Below, piece after piece: positions 8,543 through 17,943 of a stretch of 33,016 nucleotides of DNA. The notes below the pieces were generated by a model. It ran no database searches and was not told where the DNA came from. It worked only from the letters and a program-made list of their open reading frames with translations. The number at the start of each line of letters is the position of its first letter. Positions within the stretch are counted from its first letter, which is position 1. The stretch covers positions 1 to 33,016 of the forward strand of contig CAMDWT010000024.1 in assembly GCA_945877505.1 (NCBI GenBank), given 5' to 3'. Both the position numbers and the translations under genes were made by a program. This DNA comes from Crenothrix polyspora (GTDB lineage: Bacteria > Pseudomonadota > Gammaproteobacteria > Methylococcales > Methylomonadaceae).

Positions 8543-11500
8543 TTATTCTTTACTGTTTTGTAGCCATGGGAAGCCAGCAATACCTTCCCACGTTTTCTGT
8601 AGCAAACCATCATTTTCGTGTAGGGGGATAACTTGTATATTTCCCCATCCACCTTTTGCCCAATATTGCGAACCAAAGAAAAAACCCTCTTGGCTTTTAC
8701 CGGTTAAGGTTTTGCCAATAAAATTGGATAATTTACCCATAATTGTACCAGCAACGGGGACGGCATCGGCACTTTTTGGCACCACGCTGACGTTATAATC
8801 AACGGTTTTATTAAGCAAATCAGTATTACCGATGATGCTTATTTTTGCAGAAATGGCATCTACCACCAGATTTTTAGTCGTCGCCTTACCATTTAACAAA
8901 TTAAAACGTCCGGTTATATCGGTAAACGCAAGTCCGTCATCAAACACATCACTAAAATCCAACTGAAAACGCTTTATCCATTGAGCGACAGCCAAAATGC
9001 CCAACATCCTGCCAAAACCAGGCTCTATGCCTAAAATTCGCCCCTTATCAAAATCAATATCTATCTGACTTTGCAAATCAGCTAATGAAAACTGATAAGG
9101 TGCTGCTTGCCAATCAGCCGTAAAATTGACGACTGCTTTGGTTTCAGCAAGATCGTTGCTAATTCCTAATTTAGAGAAAAACTGACCCGCTTTCGGCATA
9201 CTAAGCGCGCCTTCTAAATGCGTTTTCGATTGCTTATCTTTAACCTTCCAATCACCTGTAAGGGCTAACTTTTGATCCTTACCCGTAACGTCAATACGTT
9301 TAAAAGAAATACCATTGGAAATACGCTCCGTTTCTACCGTTAACTGGCCTAAATCAACCGATTGCCAAAAGGTCTGTTGATTATTGATGGTGATGAGTGG
9401 CATCGATTCTGGCGCTAATTTTAAGCCCCCCTCATCTTGTGATTTAAGCTGTTTTAATACGCTAAGATCAAGCATATCCATCGTTAAAAGAATACTTTTA
9501 GTACCTTTAAGGTCAAGAGGCACAGAAAAACTTCCCTTAGCAAAGGCGCTATTAATTTCCCCCGTCCAGCTGTTATCTCCTGGCTTTAAAGTAAAATTAA
9601 GCAACCCTAGATCTGCTTTCTTCCATAAGCTATGGTCACTGTGAATTTTAATTTCGTTAATACTATTCAGGGTATCCGTTGTTGCCTGATCCTCTGCCGA
9701 TGCAGCCGTTGAGCCAAGAACCACCCAATCTTCCAAGGCTAATCGCTCACGATTAATCTCAATATTTATACCCGGCACTTCACTTTGCACTACGTCTCCT
9801 ACCCCGATTAAAACATTCGCTGACTTAAGTCGGAGTTGTTTAACATCATAGGTAACCGCCGCTTTTAATTGATTATCGTAATTTACGGTAATGGGTAATA
9901 ACGTATCATTCGCTAAGGTAAAGGTTAGCGCTAAAGATCGCTGTTGTTCTCTGGTTTTAGTTAATGAGCCCGGCAATTCTAATGACAACCCTGACAAGGT
10001 CGATTGCACCTGTAACTCAGAGAAACTGTCATCGTAAGGCAGATTTAACTTTAACTGATAATCCGCACCGCCCTCAGCAAAACCCCAGCCAGGTATCTTG
10101 AATTGTTTTCGAAGATCGTCAATACCGGTATGGCCTGTTACATTGACCGTCGTCTGAAGCTCACTACTTTTAATATTAAATTTAATGGGATTATTTAAAG
10201 CAATCGCTTTGATCGTGTCACTGTAGACGCCTTGTTCATTAAACTTTAAGTCACCCTTAATCTGACTGACACCTAGATCAAGGGATTTAATTCTAAGTTT
10301 TGCATTATTAAGCTGCACCGTACCGTTTACTTTTTCTGTCGCCCCATCTGCTAAAGGCAGTTTTAAATCGAGTGTTACTTGGGTCGTTCCTTTGGGCTCC
10401 ACAGCATCCAAAAACTTATCGGCCGAGGCATTAATAGGCGTCTTTTGCATAAACTGCAAACCCTGTAACACCTCAGTTTCTACTTTACCTTTAACCAATA
10501 CGTGTTCACTAGCACCCAACTTAGGTATCGTAATGAGTGCTTGAGTTATTTTTAAGGCTTCACTCAAGCCATGAATTAAATTGACCTGCAAACTTCCCTG
10601 TAAAAATAAAACATCACCTTCTATCTCCGTTACCTGTGGCCAATCTGACTCATAAGCTAAGGTCAATTGTTCTATTTTAAACGGTACTTCAAAAACACCC
10701 TGCCCGCCTAAAAAAGGAAAATCATTTAAATGGCCATAAAATAAAATATGACCTTCGGGAACACGGCCTTTCGGCAAAGCTTGATCAAGCCAACCAACCA
10801 CTGACGGCTTCATAGTGCTGACAGGCAAGTAACGTGCGACCTTACTGACATCTTCAATAGAAAAATCTGTTTGCAAATCCAAAAAGGTCTTTTGTCCCGC
10901 TACTTTTGGCACACTTAAATTCACTCTGCTCTTAGTCTTTATGTCAGGTGAATTTAACTCTATTATGGGGCTGGTTACCGTCCAAGCATCAGCCGTTTGC
11001 TGCCAATCTATTGCACCGCTTAGCGTGGTAACCTCCAAGGCGCTACGAAACAATCCCGATGATATGACGTGAGCATCGGTGGTCGCCAACACCACTTGTC
11101 CTTTTTGATCCGTCCCTTTTATTTTACCCGTTAAATTTTCTATGCCGGGCCTTGCTACTGTTGCGGCAACATTGATTTCCGAAAAGTTGCCATTGACAGC
11201 AAAATGTTTCCCTTCTAAATCTACAAATAAAGAACACTGCTCCAATGAGCCTTTGAGCTGCGATTTTGCTAATAACTCATCAAGTTCTTTTGATAATGGC
11301 GCAAAAAATTTCAAAAGCGTCGTCGCTTTTTCTAAGTCTACAAAGTCGACGAAAATCCCTAGACTACTTAGCTGATTAAGCGAACTTTCAGTACCAAATA
11401 CACTAAAAACGGCTTTAGGCCATTTTTTGTCTGCTGTTTCTAATAGAAAATGAGGTACCCGTAAATTCCACGCACTATCTTTAAACTCCCAACTGAACTC

Positions 11501-12376
11501 GGTCTTTAATTGCTCCACCAAAAAAGCACCTTGTACCGGTTTAATAAGCTTCAAGTCTTGAAAATGAACATCGCCCGTTAGTGACGTTAGTTGTGAACTT
11601 TTTAACTCACTCCAAAATTTAAAATCTCCGTTACCCGACGCCACTTGCATCGCAAAAGGTAATTGACCGGCCGTGAACTCAGCGGGCTTTATATTCTTAC
11701 CTTCCACAAAAATAGAGCCATCAATTGACGAAGGTGCAAAAATATTACCTTTTAAGTCCATCAACACGGTTAATTGATCACCATATTGCTGTGGTAACTT
11801 CACCAGAATATTTAACTGATGCCGCTGATCTTTATTAGTAATAGCAAAATTAACCTCACCCATAATGGCCAGCTTTGCTTTATTTAAATCATCCTCCCAA
11901 CTGATTTCACTTTGTAAAATTTCATATCGGCCACCTTCCAATAAAAATAAAGGTTTTTCATCGCTCGCTTTTAAGCCCACAACAGAAATACTGCCATCTT
12001 GATTACGTTTTACGGTTAACTTGGCACCTACCAACGTAACCCAAGACGATGCTAATCGATCACTGTTAATTAAAAAGTCGACTAGGTTAATCCCTAACCG
12101 TATTTCTTTAAGCGCTATCGGGGGCGGTTTATTGGCGACCGTGGATAATACTTCAATATCCTTTAACACCAACTCTGGACTGTAACCGCGCATATTTGCC
12201 CATAAGTAACCGATAGTGACCGGCGCGCCAACCAACTGGCTTACATAGGTTGATAAATCTGCCTTGTAATGATCTATCCCTAACATTAACAAGCGCACGC
12301 TGGTTAAGCTGATTGCCATAACAATCAAAGACCAGAAAACAAGATGTCGCGTTGCGCGCTTAATATGATGAATCAT
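8543..12376 (-). CDS. yhdP: YhdP, large AsmA-like envelope lipid-transport protein
   Basis: The 1277-residue protein has one N-terminal membrane anchor (residues about 12-32, LVFWSLIVMAISLTSVRLLM) and a very long periplasmic beta-rich region built of AsmA/DUF3971-type repeats. It closes with a C-terminal AsmA-like domain (GRILGIEPGFGRMLGILA, then FNLLNGKATTKNLVVDAISA). Length matches E. coli YhdP (about 1266). YhdP and its relatives TamB and YdbH act as bridge-like proteins carrying phospholipids from the inner to the outer membrane. The C-terminal tail PLHENDGLLQKTWEGIAGFPW is typical. It lies 57 bp downstream of rng, the same order as in E. coli. Confidence 0.93.
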   Translation of the reverse strand: MIHHIKRATRHLVFWSLIVMAISLTSVRLLMLGIDHYKADLSTYVSQLVGAPVTIGYLWANMRGYSPELVLKDIEVLSTVANKPPPIALKEIRLGINLVDFLINSDRLASSWVTLVGAKLTVKRNQDGSISVVGLKASDEKPLFLLEGGRYEILQSEISWEDDLNKAKLAIMGEVNFAITNKDQRHQLNILVKLPQQYGDQLTVLMDLKGNIFAPSSIDGSIFVEGKNIKPAEFTAGQLPFAMQVASGNGDFKFWSELKSSQLTSLTGDVHFQDLKLIKPVQGAFLVEQLKTEFSWEFKDSAWNLRVPHFLLETADKKWPKAVFSVFGTESSLNQLSSLGIFVDFVDLEKATTLLKFFAPLSKELDELLAKSQLKGSLEQCSLFVDLEGKHFAVNGNFSEINVAATVARPGIENLTGKIKGTDQKGQVVLATTDAHVISSGLFRSALEVTTLSGAIDWQQTADAWTVTSPIIELNSPDIKTKSRVNLSVPKVAGQKTFLDLQTDFSIEDVSKVARYLPVSTMKPSVVGWLDQALPKGRVPEGHILFYGHLNDFPFLGGQGVFEVPFKIEQLTLAYESDWPQVTEIEGDVLFLQGSLQVNLIHGLSEALKITQALITIPKLGASEHVLVKGKVETEVLQGLQFMQKTPINASADKFLDAVEPKGTTQVTLDLKLPLADGATEKVNGTVQLNNAKLRIKSLDLGVSQIKGDLKFNEQGVYSDTIKAIALNNPIKFNIKSSELQTTVNVTGHTGIDDLRKQFKIPGWGFAEGGADYQLKLNLPYDDSFSELQVQSTLSGLSLELPGSLTKTREQQRSLALTFTLANDTLLPITVNYDNQLKAAVTYDVKQLRLKSANVLIGVGDVVQSEVPGINIEINRERLALEDWVVLGSTAASAEDQATTDTLNSINEIKIHSDHSLWKKADLGLLNFTLKPGDNSWTGEINSAFAKGSFSVPLDLKGTKSILLTMDMLDLSVLKQLKSQDEGGLKLAPESMPLITINNQQTFWQSVDLGQLTVETERISNGISFKRIDVTGKDQKLALTGDWKVKDKQSKTHLEGALSMPKAGQFFSKLGISNDLAETKAVVNFTADWQAAPYQFSLADLQSQIDIDFDKGRILGIEPGFGRMLGILAVAQWIKRFQLDFSDVFDDGLAFTDITGRFNLLNGKATTKNLVVDAISAKISIIGNTDLLNKTVDYNVSVVPKSADAVPVAGTIMGKLSNFIGKTLTGKSQEGFFFGSQYWAKGGWGNIQVIPLHENDGLLQKTWEGIAGFPWLQNSKE

Positions 12377-12433
12377 AAAGGCTTATAAGTGATGAGACGC
12401 TAAATTAATCAATAACATGTCTATTTTTATTCC

Positions 12434-13888
12434 TTAAAGAAGAACCACATCATATTGTTCCTGATTATATTCTGCTTCCACCCTGAATTTAATTTGCACA
12501 CCTAAAAATATTTCTAGTTCGGCTAACATATCGGCTTCTTCATCAAGCAGCATCTCAACGACCTCGTTAGAGGCCAGCACTAAGATTGTCTGCACTTTAT
12601 AAAGCCTAACTTCTCGAATAATTTCCCTAAATATTTCTAAGCACATTGATTCTGGTGTTTTTAAAACACCTCGCCCACCACAAGCTTTACAAGGCTCACA
12701 AAGAATATGCTCTAAACTTTCTCGCGTTCTCTTACGCGTCATTTCGACTAACCCTAACACCGAAACTTCTGTAATTTTTGTTTTTGCCCTATCTTTTTCT
12801 AAATTACGCTCTAATGCTTGCAACACCAACTTCTTATGGTCATCACTTTTCATATCAATAAAATCGATAATAATGATGCCACCCAAATTTCTTAATCTAA
12901 GTTGACGCGCAATGGTTTGAGCCGCTTCAAGATTAGTTTTGAAAATAGTCTCTTCCAGATTTCTTCCGCCAACATAACCGCCAGTATTAACGTCCACTGT
13001 CGTCATGGCTTCAGTCTGGTCAAATATCAAATAACCACCTGATTTTAATTTAACTTTGCGCTCCAGTGCTTTTTTTATCTCATCTTCAACACTGTATATA
13101 TCAAATACGGGGCATTCGCCCGAATAATGCTCGATGACCGGCACAATTTCTGGGACAAATACCTCGGCAAATTCAAGCAACCGATGATAGGTCTCTTTTG
13201 AGTCCACACGAACTCTATCAATGCCTTCTTTGTATAAATCTCTGAGTGTTCTGATGCTTAACGGTAAATCTTTATGGATGAATTGCTTGGGCTTTGCCGT
13301 CGCAATTTTTGATACTATTGATTCCCATAATTTCAGCAAAAAAGTCATATCTGCAAGCAAAATAGACTCGGGAATACATTCTGCTGCCGTTCGTGCGATA
13401 AAACCACCGCACTTATGTTCTTCTCTAAAGCCATCTAAGCAGGCTCTTAAACGAATCCGCTCTGCCTCGAATTCAATGCGTTGAGACACACCTGAGTTAT
13501 TGGCATAAGGCATATAAACTTGGTAGCGTGATGGAATTGAGATTTCTGTGGTTAATCGAGCGCCTTTAGTTCCTAGCGGATCTTTTACAACCTGAACAAC
13601 AAGATGCTGACCCTCACGCAGGTAATGTTCAATGACTTCTGAGCCTTTTTCTTCTAAATCCTTTGCACACAAATCTGAAAGATGAATAAAGGCCGCTTTA
13701 GGCAATCCAATATCAACAAAAGCAGCTTGCATCCCTGGCAAAACTCGACACACTTCACCTTTGTAGATATTACCGACGAGTCCTCGCTCCCGCGTTCTTT
13801 CAATAATAAGCTCTTGTAAAACACCATTTTCAATGACAGCAACCCGCGTTTCTGGTGGAGTAACATTGATTAAAATTTCTTCACTCAT
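12434..13888 (-). CDS. rng: Ribonuclease G
   Basis: The 484-residue endoribonuclease is close to E. coli RNase G (489) and lacks the long C-terminal scaffold of RNase E. An N-terminal S1 domain (GNIYKGEVCRVLPGMQAAFVDI) is followed by the RNase H-like core. The catalytic Asp regions TTVDVNTGGYVGGRN and IIDFIDMKSDDHK are intact, and the zinc-link motif CKACGGRG is present. RNase G trims the 5' end of 16S rRNA and takes part in mRNA decay; the protein ends in the family's QYDVVLL. The ATG overlaps the stop of maf in an ATGA arrangement, so translation is probably coupled. Confidence 0.97.
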   Translation of the reverse strand: MSEEILINVTPPETRVAVIENGVLQELIIERTRERGLVGNIYKGEVCRVLPGMQAAFVDIGLPKAAFIHLSDLCAKDLEEKGSEVIEHYLREGQHLVVQVVKDPLGTKGARLTTEISIPSRYQVYMPYANNSGVSQRIEFEAERIRLRACLDGFREEHKCGGFIARTAAECIPESILLADMTFLLKLWESIVSKIATAKPKQFIHKDLPLSIRTLRDLYKEGIDRVRVDSKETYHRLLEFAEVFVPEIVPVIEHYSGECPVFDIYSVEDEIKKALERKVKLKSGGYLIFDQTEAMTTVDVNTGGYVGGRNLEETIFKTNLEAAQTIARQLRLRNLGGIIIIDFIDMKSDDHKKLVLQALERNLEKDRAKTKITEVSVLGLVEMTRKRTRESLEHILCEPCKACGGRGVLKTPESMCLEIFREIIREVRLYKVQTILVLASNEVVEMLLDEEADMLAELEIFLGVQIKFRVEAEYNQEQYDVVLL

Positions 13889-14460
13889 TTGAAAAGTTCT
13901 ATTCCCTGTTTTGATAAAAGTTGAGCCGTCTCAAATAAGGGCAGACCGACAACCCCTGAAAAACTACCCACTATTGATTCCACAAACATCCCGCCCCGTC
14001 CTTGTATGGCATAACTACCCGCTTTATCTAACGGCTCACCCGTAAGCCAATAAGCTAATATTTCTTGCCTTGTTAAGTGCCTAAAAGTCACCTCAGTAAT
14101 GCTGACTGCCTGATTATGCTCATAACCTCTAAGCGAAATGGCGCTATAGACTTGATGAGTTTTACCTGATAATTGTGACAACATAGCGACGGCATCGGCT
14201 TGATCTTTAGGCTTACCCATAATGATATCCCCTAAAATAACGGCGGTATCGGCGGCTAAAACCGGCAGATCCGTTTTTAGCCTAGTCACACAGGCCGCAG
14301 ACTTTTCAGCAGCCAATCGCTGTACATATTCTAGCGGTTTTTCATTAGGCAAAGGTGTCTCATCAAGATCAACAGGGTGCACTTGGTAACTTACTTTAAT
14401 TTGATCTAACAACTCTTTTCGGCGTGGAGAAGCTGATGCAAGAATAATCTGTGTACTCAT
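13885..14460 (-). CDS. maf: Maf family nucleotide pyrophosphatase, YhdE type
   Basis: The 191-residue protein hydrolyses non-canonical or excess nucleoside triphosphates to monophosphates. The N-terminal ASASPRRKELL loop, the DLDET acidic segment, VLAADTAVIL and the C-terminal GEPLDKAGSYAIQGRGG and GVVGLPLFET segments match the YhdE subgroup (dTTP/UTP pyrophosphatase) better than the YceF subgroup (m7GTP). The position directly upstream of rng is also that of E. coli yhdE. Its ATG shares one base with the rlmH stop (TAATG), and its TGA overlaps the rng start. Confidence 0.94.
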   Translation of the reverse strand: MSTQIILASASPRRKELLDQIKVSYQVHPVDLDETPLPNEKPLEYVQRLAAEKSAACVTRLKTDLPVLAADTAVILGDIIMGKPKDQADAVAMLSQLSGKTHQVYSAISLRGYEHNQAVSITEVTFRHLTRQEILAYWLTGEPLDKAGSYAIQGRGGMFVESIVGSFSGVVGLPLFETAQLLSKQGIELFK

Positions 14461-14927
14461 TAGCGATGGTAAGGGTGATTATGAAGAATACTCCAAGCAC
14501 GATAGAGTTGCTCAGCAACGACTATTCGCACTAAAGGGTGTGGAAAGGTCAGTTTAGATAAACTCCACGATTCTCTAGCTAAGTGCTTAACCGAATCTGC
14601 CAAGCCCTCTGGCCCCCCTATCAATAAAGCCACATGTTGCCCGCCTTCCATCCATCGCTGCATTGCTTGAGCCAATTCAGGCGTTGTCCAAGGCTTGCCG
14701 GGGATATCCATCGTCACAATATGAGCGCCCTGTGGAATAGCTGCCAACATACGCTCGCCTTCCTCTTTTACAATGCGAGCAACATCACTGTTCTTTGTGC
14801 GTTTACCGGGAGCAATTTCCTTAAGGACTAGCTCGCATTCACGAGGTAAACGCTTAGCATATTCATCATATCCTTGCTGAACCCAGCCCGGCATACGATT
14901 TCCTACTGTTATTAAATTTATTTGCAT
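14460..14927 (-). CDS. rlmH: 23S rRNA pseudouridine-1915 N3-methyltransferase RlmH
   Basis: The 155-residue SPOUT methyltransferase modifies pseudouridine 1915 in helix 69 of 23S rRNA, on the assembled 70S ribosome in E. coli. The knotted AdoMet site is visible as [15 protein letters not shown] near residue 105, and the C-terminal [24 protein letters not shown] is the family signature ending. I chose the ATG at 14927 ([15 protein letters not shown]) because it gives exactly the E. coli length of 155; an upstream ATG at 14933 and a TTG at 14951 would add 2 or 8 residues. No clear ribosome site precedes any of them. It appears to be the first gene of the minus-strand run down to pmbA. Confidence 0.95.
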   Translation of the reverse strand: MQINLITVGNRMPGWVQQGYDEYAKRLPRECELVLKEIAPGKRTKNSDVARIVKEEGERMLAAIPQGAHIVTMDIPGKPWTTPELAQAMQRWMEGGQHVALLIGGPEGLADSVKHLARESWSLSKLTFPHPLVRIVVAEQLYRAWSILHNHPYHR

Positions 14928-15110
14928 GGGCATGCAGGATACAGATAACAATGCATTGATGCAATGTGCTCAACTTGATAAACATTTTTCAGCGCCTATC
15001 AAAAATTACTTTCTATGGCTGAAGGGAGAGATATTCATATCAAAAAGCGGTTAAGAGGGACTCAAACACCTTGCTCATTAACACACAAATACTTTTTAAA
15101 TGCGTAATAA

Positions 15111-15145
15111 AAAACCCGCCAAGTCATTTTTGACTTGCGGGTTTT
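15111..15145 (-). terminator. Intrinsic terminator downstream of panD
   Basis: A long stem pairs AAAACCCGC(C)AAGTCA (15111-15126, one bulged C) with TGACTTGCGGGTTTT (15131-15145) around a TTTT loop. In the minus direction the 3' arm continues into a U-rich tail. The plus direction also has T-rich sequence (15142-15150), so it could work both ways. It separates panD from rlmH. Confidence 0.85.
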
Positions 15146-15168
15146 ATTTTACTCATTTTTTTAATGCG

Positions 15169-15552
15169 CTATCCAGCAGCCTGGACAGGGATGGATGAAG
15201 CAGAACGTAAGACTTCATTTTTTTCGTTAAAATAAACCAACTTAGGCTTATGATTTTCAGCTTCTTGTTGGTCTAAAATGGTGTAAGCGCAGACGATAAT
15301 AAGATCACCAGGGCACGCTAAGCGCGCAGCCGCACCATTAACAGAAAATACGCCAGACCCCTCTTCTGCACGAATGGCATAAGTCGTAAATCGGGCACCA
15401 TTGTTAATATTATAGATTTGGATTTGCTCGTATTCTTTAATGCCTGATAGGTCAAGAATACTGCCATCAATAGCGCAAGAACCCTCGTAACCCAATTCTG
15501 AAAGCGTCACAGTAGCTCGATGTAACTTCGCTTTAAGCATCATAATTTGCAT
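15169..15552 (-). CDS. panD: Aspartate 1-decarboxylase (proenzyme)
   Basis: The 127-residue pyruvoyl enzyme makes beta-alanine from aspartate for pantothenate. The self-cleavage site Gly24-Ser25 lies in GYEGSCAID, with Ser25 becoming the pyruvoyl group. The N-terminal [12 protein letters not shown] and the later [10 protein letters not shown] and [19 protein letters not shown] segments are characteristic of the family. The start [12 protein letters not shown] aligns without gaps to E. coli PanD. It is last of the pcnB-folK-panBCD run but stands 161 bp from panC, so it may also have its own promoter. Maturation in enterics needs PanZ; no panZ is visible here. Confidence 0.97.
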   Translation of the reverse strand: MQIMMLKAKLHRATVTLSELGYEGSCAIDGSILDLSGIKEYEQIQIYNINNGARFTTYAIRAEEGSGVFSVNGAAARLACPGDLIIVCAYTILDQQEAENHKPKLVYFNEKNEVLRSASSIPVQAAG

Positions 15553-15713
15553 AATAAAACACTATAAATACGTTTGAAAACCGGACATTATCCATTAATT
15601 AGAGCAAGTCATCAACTTTTAGAATATTAACCTAACTCAATTTTAACCTTTATTTAAAATAAGCCGCCTAACTTTCTTGCAATTTAAAGCGCCTAATTAG
15701 CACTATAAAAGAC

Positions 15714-16556
15714 TTATTTATAAAAGTAAATATTATCAATTAACCTTGTTTTACCAAGCTTTGCCGCGACTAATAAAACCAAATCAACATCCTCTGGCTT
15801 GGCTTTTTTTAAATCACTACCTCTACAGACAGAAAAATAATCAACCAAAAAACCCGCTTGCTGTAAAACCCTTAACGCCTGCTGCTCTACTTCAATATAA
15901 TCCTTTGCACCCGCCAAAATAGCGTCACGGGCCCCACATAAAGTCTTATAAAGTTGAGCGGCTATTTTTTTCTCTTCTTCCGTTAAATAACCATTCCTTG
16001 AGCTCATTGCCAAGCCATTAGGCTCTCTAACGGTTTCTACCGCGATTATCTCAACAGGAATATTTAAATCCCGAACCATCATTTTAATGACCGTTAATTG
16101 TTGAAAATCTTTAAGACCCAATAAAATCATATTGGGCTGTACTATATTTAATAACTTACAAACGACTGTAGCAACACCGCTAAAATGCCCCGGCCTAAAA
16201 GCACCGCAATAATCTTCCGAGACACCCGCGACCGTAATGGTGGTGAGGGCATCTAAGGCATAGATATCTGCAACCGCCGGAAGAAACAATAAATCGACAC
16301 ACGCATCTTCTAGCTTTTGTTGGTCTTCTAGTTCTGTACGAGGATAAGCTTCAAAATCTTCCCCCACACCAAATTGAGTTGGATTAACAAAAATACTGAC
16401 AACGACCCTATCAGCCTTTTCTTTTGCCTGACTTACTAACTGCAAATGCCCCGCATGCAAGTTACCCATGGTTGGCACAAAAGCGACTGTTTCACCTGAA
16501 TCACGCCATATTTTAATGGCCTTACGTAAATCAGAAACGGTGTTAATTATCTGCAT
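15714..16556 (-). CDS. panC: Pantothenate synthetase
   Basis: The 280-residue enzyme joins pantoate and beta-alanine with ATP through a pantoyl-adenylate. The nucleotidyltransferase HxGH motif is HAGH at residues 34-37 (PTMGNLHAGHLQLV), and the KMSKS-like loop is LAMSSRNGYL. VVSIFVNPTQFGVGEDFEAYPR and AGVSEDYCGAFRPGHFSGV are further hallmarks. It starts 5 nt after the panB stop, so the two are co-transcribed. Length agrees with E. coli PanC (283). Confidence 0.98.
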   Translation of the reverse strand: MQIINTVSDLRKAIKIWRDSGETVAFVPTMGNLHAGHLQLVSQAKEKADRVVVSIFVNPTQFGVGEDFEAYPRTELEDQQKLEDACVDLLFLPAVADIYALDALTTITVAGVSEDYCGAFRPGHFSGVATVVCKLLNIVQPNMILLGLKDFQQLTVIKMMVRDLNIPVEIIAVETVREPNGLAMSSRNGYLTEEEKKIAAQLYKTLCGARDAILAGAKDYIEVEQQALRVLQQAGFLVDYFSVCRGSDLKKAKPEDVDLVLLVAAKLGKTRLIDNIYFYK

Positions 16557-16561
16557 TTGGA

Positions 16562-17377
16562 TTAAAAGCTATGTTGATCTGATGGAAATTGTGTTTGCTT
16601 TACGGCTTGATGATAGGCGCCGATAGCCGCTTCAATAGTCGGCGCATCGTGCATAAAGTTTTTAGAAAAACGAGGGCGTTTATCAATCCCAATATCCAAC
16701 ATGTCATAGAGCACTAAAACTTGCCCATCACAATCAACACCTGCGCCTATACCAATAACTGGAATACTTAGTTCCGTACTTATTGTCTTGGCAAGCAGGG
16801 CTGGCACACACTCTAAAACCAAGATACTTGCACCTGCCTGTTGTAACTGATGCGCTTCCGCAATAATTCGCTCAGCCTCAACAGGCTCTTTACCTTGAAC
16901 TTTATAACCCCCCAATTGATTAACCCTTTGCGGCAATAAGCCTAAATGACCACAGACAGGAATACCTTGGTTGACTAAAAAACGGACTGTTTCAAAATGT
17001 GGCCCCTCTAACTTAACCATTTGCACACCACCAAACTGCATTAACTTAGCTGCATTTTTGGCTGCCAAAGCGGGCGTGCTGTAGCTCATAAAAGGCAAAT
17101 CAGCGATAACAAACGTTCTTCGACGGGCACGACTCACAGAACGCGCATGATAAACCATGTCAGCAATTGTTACGGGTAGCGTTGTATCATGCCCCTGAAC
17201 AACCATTCCTAAAGAATCGCCAACCAATATCATATCAACGCCCACCTTATCGATTAAGGCGCTAAAACTGGCATCGTAAGCGGTTAAACACGTTATCTTT
17301 TCACCACGCTGCTTCATGGCAAAAAGATCAGTAATTGTGAGGGGTAGCACGCTTGTATCGTAAGAACCTTGACTCAT
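16562..17377 (-). CDS. panB: 3-methyl-2-oxobutanoate hydroxymethyltransferase
   Basis: The 271-residue TIM-barrel enzyme transfers a hydroxymethyl group from methylene-tetrahydrofolate to ketoisovalerate, the first step toward pantoate. Mg-binding and substrate segments are visible: ITCLTAYDASFSALID, DMILVGDSLGMVVQGHDTTL, VKLEGP, GHLGLLPQRVNQLGGYKVQG and ECVPALLAKTI. Its start is 1 nt after the folK stop (TAAtATG). That places a folate-pathway gene beside a folate-consuming enzyme, the same order as in E. coli. Confidence 0.98.
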   Translation of the reverse strand: MSQGSYDTSVLPLTITDLFAMKQRGEKITCLTAYDASFSALIDKVGVDMILVGDSLGMVVQGHDTTLPVTIADMVYHARSVSRARRRTFVIADLPFMSYSTPALAAKNAAKLMQFGGVQMVKLEGPHFETVRFLVNQGIPVCGHLGLLPQRVNQLGGYKVQGKEPVEAERIIAEAHQLQQAGASILVLECVPALLAKTISTELSIPVIGIGAGVDCDGQVLVLYDMLDIGIDKRPRFSKNFMHDAPTIEAAIGAYHQAVKQTQFPSDQHSF

Positions 17378-17378
17378 A

Positions 17379-17882
17379 TTAATTCAGCCTTTTCAAACCA
17401 GCCAGCGGACACTTTTCAACCATATCACTGATAACTCCCTTACCTGGAATGAATAATGTTGGGGCGATTTCAAATAAGGGGTACAAAACAAAAGACCTTT
17501 CGCTTATACCTAAGTGAGGTACGATTAAATCCGGCTCATCAATTTCTTGATCACCGTACATTAAGATATCCAAATCCAAGGTTCTAGCGCCCCATCGCTC
17601 GCCTTTTCTAATTCTGCCATGTTCATTTTCAATTTTTTGCAGACAATGCAAGAAATCGAAAGGCAATAAATCGGTTTCCACGCACATAACGGCATTAACA
17701 TAATCAGGTTGATCTTGTGGCCCCATAGGCAGACTGTGATACAAACTTGAAAATGCCAATTCTCGCACGCCATCAACATTCACTAAGGCACTACGTGCTG
17801 AGGTAATTTGAACCGCAGGCTCGGCAAGATTACTACCCAAACCGACATAAGCAATAACAGGGGAACAAGGGGAATATTTCAT
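17379..17882 (-). CDS. folK: HPPK, 6-hydroxymethyl-7,8-dihydropterin pyrophosphokinase
   Basis: The 167-residue kinase transfers pyrophosphate from ATP to hydroxymethyl-dihydropterin ahead of dihydropteroate synthesis. VGLGSNLAEP opens the fold, and RWGARTLDLDILMYG is the HPPK signature with its two Mg-binding Asp residues. IVPHLGISERSFVLYPLFEIAP completes the active site. Length is near E. coli FolK (159). The start (MKYSPCSPVIAYVGLGSN) is a few residues longer than usual. The gene is 61 bp after pcnB and 1 nt before panB. Confidence 0.97.
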   Translation of the reverse strand: MKYSPCSPVIAYVGLGSNLAEPAVQITSARSALVNVDGVRELAFSSLYHSLPMGPQDQPDYVNAVMCVETDLLPFDFLHCLQKIENEHGRIRKGERWGARTLDLDILMYGDQEIDEPDLIVPHLGISERSFVLYPLFEIAPTLFIPGKGVISDMVEKCPLAGLKRLN

Positions 17883-17943
17883 AGAAAATAAGATAATTAT
17901 AAGGCTCTAAATAAAAAGTAAACAACTAAGCTAGCTTTACTAT

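Noticed and set aside
8530-8676. 49-residue N-terminal extension of the nitrilase-family protein
   Set aside because: It lies inside the end of yhdP, is not family-like, and the ATG at 8529 gives the standard N-terminus.
14928-14951. 8-residue extension of RlmH from a TTG
   Set aside because: The ATG at 14927 gives exactly the length of E. coli RlmH (155), and the extension is not conserved in families I know.
14945-14973. Candidate promoter TTGAGC-17-TGTTAT upstream of rlmH
   Set aside because: Both boxes match only 4/6 and the start would fall about 10 nt before the ATG, leaving no room for a ribosome site.
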